DNA from: Susulua sp964536195 | GTDB lineage: Bacteria; Omnitrophota; Gorgyraeia; Duberdicusellales; 4484-171 | Assembly (NCBI GenBank): GCA_964536195.1 | Contig: CAZHVO010000016.1 | Span: forward strand, 1 to 22,373 | DNA length: 22,373 nucleotides | Direction of reading: 5' to 3' | Part shown: piece after piece, positions 14,435-21,369 of the stretch | How the letters are laid out: every line of letters starts with the position of its first letter | How positions within the stretch are numbered: position 1 is the first letter of the stretch | Made by a program: the position numbers and the translations under genes | Notes under the pieces: model-generated | Seen by the model: only the letters and a program-made list of their open reading frames with translations | Databases searched by the model: none | What the model was told of the DNA's origin: nothing

Positions 14435-15322
14435 CTATTGATATAGATTATATGCCAATAAAGAGAGTTGAGCAATAAATTTTTTTGCCTGAGCGTAGTT
14501 TTTGCCGCCTTTTACCAAGACACAAATTAAGTAATCCCCATTTGAGGTAAAGACAATTCCAGCATCATGGACCACCCCTCTCTCCAAACCAGTCTTATGG
14601 GCCACAATAACCTCAGCCGGTAGGTAGCGTGGGAGACGGTCATTTACCTTTTGTTTCATTAAAAAGGAGAGGGCTAGTTTAGATAATTTTTTATTAACAA
14701 ACTTTTCTTTATAGATCTTCTCCAAGAGATATGAAATATCTGCAGCACTAGTGTAATTCTCGATTCCATTTTTACGTTGTGAGAAATCCATCATCTTCCT
14801 TACCAAGGTAGTGTCAGTTAAGCCCAGTCTTTTAAAAATACTATTAATATACTTAAGATCTAGGATTTCGATTACTTTATTGGTAGCGCTATTATCGCTT
14901 AAAGAAATCATCAACTCTAGAAGCTGAGCAAAAGTAAACTTCCTCGGCAAAGAAAGGCTTTTGAGCTTTCCGCTACCGCCAGCAATATCTTTCCTTCGTA
15001 TGGTCACCAACTTTTCCAAAGAAATCTTTTTTTCCTTAACAGCATAAAAAGCTGCGGCTAATATCGGTAATTTTACTAGGCTGGCTGCTGGAAATTGCTG
15101 ATTGGCTTTATGTAGTAACGTTGGGTCCAAAAAACCTAGTTTTTTTATGACAAATGCATACTCAATTTTTTGATTCTTAAACTCTTCTCTAAGGAGACTC
15201 TTTAAGTCGCGAAGAAAAACATCCTTGGCATAAAGCTGCTTTAACCCTGCAAAAGTGTAAAGAAACAGAATAACCGACAGAGCAACAACAGCTAAATGAA
15301 TAAAAAACGTTTTCTTTTTCAT
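14435..15322 (-). CDS. class A beta-lactamase-like serine hydrolase, membrane anchored
   Basis: The 295-residue protein has a signal anchor at residues about 7-29 without a clear cleavage site, then a Beta-lactamase2-type domain. The active-site triads are present: S81-LV-K84 (AASLVK), S142-D143-N144 (SDN) and K243-T-G (HKTG). The omega-loop is shortened: residues 175-195 (RKMMDFSQRKNGIENYTSA) contain no ExxLN and the general base Glu166 of true class A beta-lactamases is not obvious. It may therefore be a D,D-peptidase or penicillin-binding protein rather than a resistance enzyme. It starts 5 bases after the transporter stop. Location: periplasmic face of the inner membrane. Confidence 0.85.
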   Translation of the reverse strand: MKKKTFFIHLAVVALSVILFLYTFAGLKQLYAKDVFLRDLKSLLREEFKNQKIEYAFVIKKLGFLDPTLLHKANQQFPAASLVKLPILAAAFYAVKEKKISLEKLVTIRRKDIAGGSGKLKSLSLPRKFTFAQLLELMISLSDNSATNKVIEILDLKYINSIFKRLGLTDTTLVRKMMDFSQRKNGIENYTSAADISYLLEKIYKEKFVNKKLSKLALSFLMKQKVNDRLPRYLPAEVIVAHKTGLERGVVHDAGIVFTSNGDYLICVLVKGGKNYAQAKKFIAQLSLLAYNLYQ

Positions 15323-15327
15323 TTATT

Positions 15328-16842
15328 TTAGGTAAGCATTCTTTCGCAAGGCTCAATCTTCCAAGAATGTGAAGCCACAAGAATTGCAAAAAATAGGGTA
15401 TAGATAAGCCAGTCTCGGCCAATCACAACTAGTGCTAAACGAGAATAGCCACCGTAAGCGGCGCCGAACTCTTCAATTAACGCAGAAATAAAAATTGCCA
15501 ATAAAACTACTGGAATTACGACCTTTATGCAAAATCTCCACCATGCTCCAACAGCCCAGCTGCTATAGTGATTTATATGCTGAGTTAGCTTTCTGGCCTT
15601 ATAAACCCAACCGATAACGATACACTCAAATATAGCGGCTAAAACTAATCCGTATTGAGTAAGGAAATGATCAACTATGTCTAGCCAACAAATTCCACCC
15701 TGGGTAGTAAAAATAATTCCGCCGATAAATCCACTAATGCACAATATTGAAACGACAGTTTTACGGCGATAATGAAATTTATCAACTAAGCCTGAGGTAA
15801 AAGCCTCGACTATAGATATTGAAGAAGATAAACCAGCAATAACTAAACTTCCAAAAAATAAAGCACCAAAGAGCTTTGAAAAGGCTGGCAAAAGCTCTAT
15901 TGCCTTAGGAAAGACTACAAAAGCCAGGCCTATCGACTCTGAAACAACCTTATCAACCGGCTGGCCAGTTGTAGCGGCCATATAACCTAAGACTGCAAAG
16001 ACTCCAAACCCAGCAAATATTGAAAATAGACAGTTAACTCCACTTATAATTAAAGAGTCTCTTACGATTTCAGTCTTCTTAGGCAAATAAGATGCGTAGG
16101 CAATCATAATACCGAATCCTAAACTTAAAGTGAAGAATATCTGGCTAAATGCATCCATCCAAACACCAATATCATTAAGCCGGCTAAAGTCCGGTTTAAG
16201 ATAGACCAGAATACCTTGTTTTGATCCCGGAAGGCTCAAGCCCCAGAAAACAATAATCCCGGTCAAAATAAATAATAAGGGCATGAAAATCTTATTGGCA
16301 CGTTCCAGACCCTTTCTTATTCCTCCAAAAACAATCAGCCAATTAAGAAACCATATGATTGCCAGAGAAAATAATATCGGGGTTCGTACCTGACCAATTT
16401 GAAAAGGAGAGTTACTTTTCATCAAAAATGAATTTTCAAAAAACTGGGCCGGATTTTGTCCCCAGGAAAGATTAAAAGAAAAAAAGAAGAAATTAAGACA
16501 CCAGGAGATAATTACCGAATAATAAAGAACAATTCCAAACATTACAAATGTAATCTGCCACCACCCTAACCACTCCCACTTCTTAGAAATACTGGCAAAG
16601 GAAGCGGGGGCAGAACCACGCATCTTATGGCCAAAGCCAATTTCCAAAATCATTAAGGGAATTCCGACAATAGCCAAAGCGATAAGATATGGCAGGAGAA
16701 ATGCTCCACCGCCATTCTTATAGCAAAGATAAGAAAAACGCCAGATATTTCCTAATCCAATAGCCGAGCCGACTGCAGCAAGCAAAAATCCAATATGAGT
16801 CTTCCATTGAGGACGATGATGGGCTAAAGGGGTATTTTTCAT
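15328..16842 (-). CDS. Na+-dependent symporter, SNF (LeuT) family
   Basis: The 504-residue protein has about 12 membrane helices. TM1 holds the hallmark AVGSAIGLGNIWRFSYLCYKNGGGAF, the unwound sodium-binding segment of LeuT, and ITFVMFGIVLYYSVIISWCLNF and SLGFGIMIAYASYLPK are TM3 and TM6-like blocks. It uses the Na+ gradient to import amino acids or related compounds; the substrate cannot be predicted. ATG at 16842 follows a promoter-like TGATATAAT by only 11 bases, with no ribosome site. It lies 17 bases after rsmA and 5 before the next gene. Length is normal. Confidence 0.92.
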   Translation of the reverse strand: MKNTPLAHHRPQWKTHIGFLLAAVGSAIGLGNIWRFSYLCYKNGGGAFLLPYLIALAIVGIPLMILEIGFGHKMRGSAPASFASISKKWEWLGWWQITFVMFGIVLYYSVIISWCLNFFFFSFNLSWGQNPAQFFENSFLMKSNSPFQIGQVRTPILFSLAIIWFLNWLIVFGGIRKGLERANKIFMPLLFILTGIIVFWGLSLPGSKQGILVYLKPDFSRLNDIGVWMDAFSQIFFTLSLGFGIMIAYASYLPKKTEIVRDSLIISGVNCLFSIFAGFGVFAVLGYMAATTGQPVDKVVSESIGLAFVVFPKAIELLPAFSKLFGALFFGSLVIAGLSSSISIVEAFTSGLVDKFHYRRKTVVSILCISGFIGGIIFTTQGGICWLDIVDHFLTQYGLVLAAIFECIVIGWVYKARKLTQHINHYSSWAVGAWWRFCIKVVIPVVLLAIFISALIEEFGAAYGGYSRLALVVIGRDWLIYTLFFAILVASHSWKIEPCERMLT

Positions 16843-16853
16843 ATGTTTATTAG

Positions 16854-16882
16854 ATTATATCAAAAAGGACTGTCCTGGTAAA
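16854..16882 (-). promoter_or_regulatory. promoter candidate for the SNF transporter, near-leaderless
   Basis: The minus strand has TTTACC (16882-16877), a 17-base spacer and an extended -10 TGATATAAT whose TATAAT is at 16859-16854. The TGA is also the rsmA stop codon. The predicted start is near 16847, about 5 bases before the ATG at 16842. Confidence 0.5.
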
Positions 16883-17636
16883 GCTGATTGGCAATATATA
16901 CATAGTCCTTTAAAGAAAGGTTCTCGGGTCGTAAATTCAAATTCAGGCCAGCTGACTTAAAAAAACTCTGATTACTTTTAGATAAGTTTAAAGCATTTGT
17001 TATTTTCTTCCGACGCAAAGAAAAAGCTTTACGGATAACTTTAAAAAGAAAATCCTCATCTTTGACTTTATGTTGCGGCTTACTGTAAAAATTAATCTTT
17101 GAAAACGTAGAGTCAACTTTAGGTATTGGGTCAAAAGCTGAGGCTTTAATATCAAAAATTCTCTCTACCTTTGCATAATACTGAATATAACAGCTTAAAA
17201 AATTATAATTATCGCAAGATGCCTGAGCAATCATCTTTTGAACAAATTCCTTCTGAAAGGTAAAATAGGCTATTTCAACATACTTTCGATAACTAATAAG
17301 ATATTTAATTAGCTCACTGCTTATCTGATATGGTACATTACCAAAGACAATTATTTCATTTCCTAGCTTGGAAAGTTCAAACTTCAAAATATCAGCATGA
17401 ATAATCTTAACATTATCAATTTTGGAGAATTTTTTTCTTAAAAAATCACAGAAGCGCCGATCAACCTCAAGGCAATAAAGATTTTTGGCCCCTTGGGCCA
17501 AAAGCTCACTCATTGCTCCCTTGCCAGAACCAATCTCTAAAACTTGCTTACCCTTAATATCTAAGCTATTAGAAATCTTTTGGATATATTCAGTATCGGT
17601 AAGGAATACTTGACCAAACGAGCGTAGTTGTTTCAT
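16860..17636 (-). CDS. rsmA: 16S rRNA dimethyladenosine transferase
   Basis: The 258-residue SAM-dependent methyltransferase dimethylates the two adjacent adenines in the 3' terminal hairpin (helix 45) of 16S rRNA. It has the FGQVFLTD start block (usually GQNFL or GQHFL), SAM motif I VLEIGSGKGAMSELL, acidic EVDRRFCDFL, and the catalytic NVPYQISS (N-x-P-Y). PIPKVDSTFSKI is the C-terminal family block and RKAFSLRRKKITNAL follows. ATG overlaps the pdxA stop (ATGA), giving the surA-pdxA-rsmA order of E. coli. Length is typical. Confidence 0.95.
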   Translation of the reverse strand: MKQLRSFGQVFLTDTEYIQKISNSLDIKGKQVLEIGSGKGAMSELLAQGAKNLYCLEVDRRFCDFLRKKFSKIDNVKIIHADILKFELSKLGNEIIVFGNVPYQISSELIKYLISYRKYVEIAYFTFQKEFVQKMIAQASCDNYNFLSCYIQYYAKVERIFDIKASAFDPIPKVDSTFSKINFYSKPQHKVKDEDFLFKVIRKAFSLRRKKITNALNLSKSNQSFFKSAGLNLNLRPENLSLKDYVYIANQLYQDSPF

Positions 17637-18562
17637 GGAGATAACTTTGACGCTAATTTAATTGCTTCAACCATAGAAGAATGGAAGGGTCTTCCCCCTC
17701 TTCCCACTAGCTCATAAGCTACACCATGAGCTGGCGAAGTTCTTACAATTGGCAGACCTAAGGTCAGGTTTACTCCGGTGCGGAAAGAAAGCAACTTAAA
17801 TGGAATCATTGCTTGATCATGATAGGCGCAAATAATACAATCATATCGCTTTAAATTCTCCTTAGTGAAGACAGTGTCGGCTGGGTAAGGCCCAAAGGTT
17901 AGCTTTTTAAATTTTTTCTTAGCTTGGACAATCTTCTTCTCCTCGTCTCCAATAAAAGTACTCACCCCGGCATGGGGATTTATTGCACAAAAAACAATTC
18001 GAGGACGTTTTAGCTTAAATTGGCCTTGCAAAGACCTGTGGGTTAGGCAAAGCAAATTGTAAATACCATCCTTGCTCAAAGAAGAAGATACCGCTTTTAA
18101 ATTAATATGCCTGGTTGCCATAACTACTTTTAATTGAGGTGATACCATCATCATGGCAAAATTCTTAACTTTAAAATGATCAGCCAAATATTCAGTATGA
18201 CCGCTAAAGCTTCTTAAAACAGACTTTACGGCCTCTTTCGATAAAGGAGCCGTGACCAGACGTTTTATCTTCCGTTTCCTTATCAGCTCTAAAGCCTTAT
18301 TGAGATACCTTAAGCTAGCCTTTCCGCTGGTCCGAGAAGACTCCCCCGTTTCTATCCCTTCAATACTACCAGTATTTGAATCGACGAAATTAATTTTATT
18401 CTTTACTTTCCTGTAAATCGGTAATTTTTGAAAGATTTTTTGATCACCAACCACAAAAAATTCGAGACTATTTTCCCCGATACTCTCGATAGCCTTTAAG
18501 GTAATAAAAGGCCCACAACCACCAGGATCTCCGGAACTAATAACGATTCTCTTTCTACTCAT
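17633..18562 (-). CDS. pdxA: 4-hydroxythreonine-4-phosphate dehydrogenase
   Basis: The 309-residue NAD-dependent enzyme oxidises 4-phosphohydroxy-L-threonine in pyridoxal phosphate synthesis. Blocks include SSGDPGGCGP, LVTAPLSKEAVK, SGHTEYLADHF (a metal/substrate histidine), INPHAGVSTFIGDEE (second metal histidine), GPYPADTVF and CAYHDQAMIPFKLL (third histidine), then RTSPAHGVAYELVGRG. All are present in order. It overlaps surA by 8 bases and rsmA by 4. The alternative, a related PdxA2-type four-carbon acid sugar phosphate dehydrogenase, is less likely given the operon. Confidence 0.94.
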   Translation of the reverse strand: MSRKRIVISSGDPGGCGPFITLKAIESIGENSLEFFVVGDQKIFQKLPIYRKVKNKINFVDSNTGSIEGIETGESSRTSGKASLRYLNKALELIRKRKIKRLVTAPLSKEAVKSVLRSFSGHTEYLADHFKVKNFAMMMVSPQLKVVMATRHINLKAVSSSLSKDGIYNLLCLTHRSLQGQFKLKRPRIVFCAINPHAGVSTFIGDEEKKIVQAKKKFKKLTFGPYPADTVFTKENLKRYDCIICAYHDQAMIPFKLLSFRTGVNLTLGLPIVRTSPAHGVAYELVGRGGRPFHSSMVEAIKLASKLSP

Positions 18563-19448
18563 AGTAATTCTTTATTACCGCATCCTCTTTCAGCTGGCCT
18601 ACCCATTCATTAAACTTCTCTTTGAATTTAATATCCCAAAGGTAGGCATGAATTGCCTCTTTTACCTCTTCTAAAGAGAGTTGCTCTGGGAAAACTTTCT
18701 CGTCTAAAAAAATTAAGTGGAACATATTGTCAACCTTGGCAATCTTATGTTTTTTAACTTCCAGGCTCTCAATAATTTTGGATATCTCTGGTCTTAACTC
18801 GTCCTGATTTGACTCTACTTTTATTAGTGAATCGCCATATTGAGCTAAGGCTTGGAGAATCCCCTCTTTTTCAATAAGATTAGATATTTTCGCCAAAATA
18901 CTCTGGTCAGTTGATTTTGCACTAAAAAAGATATAACCAGGAGATGAGTAAAACTCATCGGGGTGTTCTGAATAATAACTACTTATCTCTTTAGGCGCAA
19001 CACCTACCCGAAATCTTACATACTTATCAACAACATCTCTTAACCGGTATTGGTCCTCGATTTTTCTTCGGAGGAGAGCGATGGTAAGCCCTTTTTCGAT
19101 CAAAGACGCTTGGAAATCCTCACGGCTGGAATAAGAAGAAATTAACTGATCGATTTTATTCTCTACGCGAAAAGAAGAAATTTCTATGCCCTCTTGTTTA
19201 GCTTTATCTAAAATAAGGGTATCTTCAATTAATCTCCCTAAAGCCTTCTCTTTAAACTCCTTATCGTCAATTAAAACTTCCTCGGCTCGGTCAAGAAACC
19301 GAGAGGAAAGAACCTTACAATACTCGTCCAAATCCCGAGAAGTGATAGCTTGATTATTTACTCTAACGATTATCTTACTTATCTCTTCAGCACAGAGATT
19401 AAAGGAAACAATTATTAATGCAATTATTAGTAAAATGTTCAGTCTCAT
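18555..19448 (-). CDS. SurA-like periplasmic chaperone, parvulin domain degenerate
   Basis: The 297-residue protein starts at ATG 19448, chosen for its strong ribosome site (GAGGAGGAG, 5 bases away). Residues 1-20 are a signal peptide (cut perhaps after LCA). Residues about 22-150 match the SurA N-terminal chaperone domain (IIVRVNNQAITSRDLDEY, ALGRLIEDTLILDKAKQEGIEIS). A parvulin-like region follows (about 170-255), but the HILI and GGDLG hallmarks are not seen, only the final FHLIFLDEK; it may lack isomerase activity. The C-terminal helix (KEKFNEWVGQLKEDAVI) is typical. The surA-pdxA-rsmA order supports a role in outer-membrane protein folding. Confidence 0.85.
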   Translation of the reverse strand: MRLNILLIIALIIVSFNLCAEEISKIIVRVNNQAITSRDLDEYCKVLSSRFLDRAEEVLIDDKEFKEKALGRLIEDTLILDKAKQEGIEISSFRVENKIDQLISSYSSREDFQASLIEKGLTIALLRRKIEDQYRLRDVVDKYVRFRVGVAPKEISSYYSEHPDEFYSSPGYIFFSAKSTDQSILAKISNLIEKEGILQALAQYGDSLIKVESNQDELRPEISKIIESLEVKKHKIAKVDNMFHLIFLDEKVFPEQLSLEEVKEAIHAYLWDIKFKEKFNEWVGQLKEDAVIKNYYE

Positions 19449-19473
19449 GAATGCTCCTCCTCGTGGATACTTT

Positions 19474-21369
19474 TCAAGAACCAACGTCAATTTTGAATGC
19501 AAGCTTTAGGTATTCTATCTCTTTTTTAAGCAACCGGCAATACAAATCAAAGCCTACCATCCAAACAAAACCATGCTGCTCTTTGCCTAAAATATTTCCG
19601 GCACCTCGTAATTCCAAATCGGTCATTGCAACTTCAAAACCGGCGCCAAGGTGCGAAAATTCAACAATATGCTCAAGCCGCTTAGCAGCGTCTTGAGGAA
19701 TTTCACGTAGGTTCGGAATTACTAAGTAAGCGAATGCCTGTTCGTTAAATCTACCTACCCGACCTCTTAATTGATGTAGGTCTGCTAAGCCAAATCTATA
19801 AGCATCGTTAATAATTATTGTATTGGCCGTAGGAATATCTATCCCTGATTCAACAATAGCAGTTGAAAACAAGCAATCGATTCTTTGATTAATGAAATCC
19901 ATCATAACCTTCTCCATTGCCTGAGTAGGAAGCCTTCCATGAACAAGGCCTATTCTCACCTCCCGAGGTAAGACCTTCTCTAGCGTCCGCTTGATCCCTT
20001 CAATAGTTTCAATCCGGTTATGAATAAAAAAAACCTGTCCGCCACGTTTTAGCTCTTTAACTATTATCTCTCTTAGATTGTTGACATTATACTCGATAAC
20101 TTTAGTCTTAACTGCTAACCTTTCTTTGGGTGGTGTGCGTATCATCGATATACCTTTTAATCCAATCAAGCCCATATAAAGAGTGCGGGGAATAGGCGTT
20201 GCGGTTAAAACAAGGATATCAATGTTTACCTTGAGTTTTTTTATTTTTTCCTTATGGGTAACTCCGAACTTATGCTCCTCATCAATAATCAAAAGACCTA
20301 AATCTTTAAAACTAACATCATCAGAGAGAAGGCGGTGAGTTCCAACTATGATATCAACCTTTCCCTCGGCTAATTTCCTTAAAATCTCATTTTGTTCATG
20401 TTTAGTCCTAAAACGTGAAAGCATTTCAACGTAAAAAGGAAAGTCTTTCAACCTTTTGACTAAATTGGTATAGTGCTGATAAGCAAGTATTGTGGTCGGG
20501 ACTAAGAATGCCACTTGCTTACCACTTTCAACCCCCTTAAAGGCGGCTCGCATGGCAACTTCAGTCTTACCATAACCAACATCTCCACAGATAATCCTAT
20601 CCATACATCCGATCTCTTGCATGTCAGCCTTAACTTCAGCGGTTGACTTTACCTGATCTTCAGTCTCCTTATAAGGAAAATTCTCCTCAAACCTCCTCTG
20701 CCATTGACTATCGGGCATGTATTTGAATCCGCCAATCACCTTCCTCTGGGCTTCCATCTTCAATATCTCTAAAGCAAAAGCCTTTATGCCTCTTTGAACC
20801 TTTTCTTTTATTCGCGTCCACTCCTTTGTGCCTAAACGCGAGAGGCGTGGACGCTTCAGAGAAAAACCAGTGTATTTCTGAACAAGATGAGCGTCTTCCT
20901 TGGAGACATAAAGTTTATCTTTCCTATCATACTCTATCTCAAAATAATACCCTTCTTTTGCCTTAATAGTCAACGACTTTACTCCGCAGAATTTACCAAT
21001 TCCATAACGGCTGTGAACAACGTAATCGCCTTTTTTTATCCGTAAGACTGCATCGAGAGGAAAATCTTCAGAGGTGTATCGCTTAGCCTTCTTTAGGTGG
21101 GGAATAACAATTAAAAGATCATAATCGATTATCTTTTTGTTAAGTGTTTTGTCGAAACTATAAATCTTTGCTATAGTTTCAAATTCCCACTCGATTCTCA
21201 AAGGAAAGTTAAAATTTACCGGGTAAAGTTCTAAAGTGTCCCCTTGAAGAGAGAAATCCCCTTCCTCTCCCACTGCATTGACACGACGATAATTCAAGGA
21301 GATAAGCTCAGCTATAGCTTGCTTAAGAGGTAATTCTTTATGCCTGTAGATTTTTAGTGTGTTAAACAC
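19474..21369 (-). CDS. mfd: compact transcription-repair coupling factor (Mfd)
   Basis: The predicted product is 631 residues, about half the usual 1,100-1,200. Residues 1-90 match the second half of UvrB-like domain 1b (NYRRVNAVGEEGDFSLQGDTLELYP). The RNA-polymerase-interacting domain is at about 110-170 (GDYVVHSRYGIGKFCG). The superfamily 2 motor follows: Walker A GDVGYGKTE at 262-270, DEEH at 363-366, LTATPIPRT near 390, and QLRGRVGR. It ends just after GFDLYCRLLKKEIEYLK, so the C-terminal D7 domain is absent. Domains 1a and 2 (UvrA-binding) are missing too. GTG at 21369 overlaps the secDF stop; an upstream TTG at 21435 lies inside the conserved secF end. RecG is excluded by the RNAP-binding domain. 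Confidence 0.85.
   Translation of the reverse strand: MFNTLKIYRHKELPLKQAIAELISLNYRRVNAVGEEGDFSLQGDTLELYPVNFNFPLRIEWEFETIAKIYSFDKTLNKKIIDYDLLIVIPHLKKAKRYTSEDFPLDAVLRIKKGDYVVHSRYGIGKFCGVKSLTIKAKEGYYFEIEYDRKDKLYVSKEDAHLVQKYTGFSLKRPRLSRLGTKEWTRIKEKVQRGIKAFALEILKMEAQRKVIGGFKYMPDSQWQRRFEENFPYKETEDQVKSTAEVKADMQEIGCMDRIICGDVGYGKTEVAMRAAFKGVESGKQVAFLVPTTILAYQHYTNLVKRLKDFPFYVEMLSRFRTKHEQNEILRKLAEGKVDIIVGTHRLLSDDVSFKDLGLLIIDEEHKFGVTHKEKIKKLKVNIDILVLTATPIPRTLYMGLIGLKGISMIRTPPKERLAVKTKVIEYNVNNLREIIVKELKRGGQVFFIHNRIETIEGIKRTLEKVLPREVRIGLVHGRLPTQAMEKVMMDFINQRIDCLFSTAIVESGIDIPTANTIIINDAYRFGLADLHQLRGRVGRFNEQAFAYLVIPNLREIPQDAAKRLEHIVEFSHLGAGFEVAMTDLELRGAGNILGKEQHGFVWMVGFDLYCRLLKKEIEYLKLAFKIDVGS

Noticed and set aside
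19474..21369. RecG helicase
   Set aside because: The protein has a CarD/RID-type RNA-polymerase-interacting domain and a UvrB-like segment, not the RecG wedge domain.
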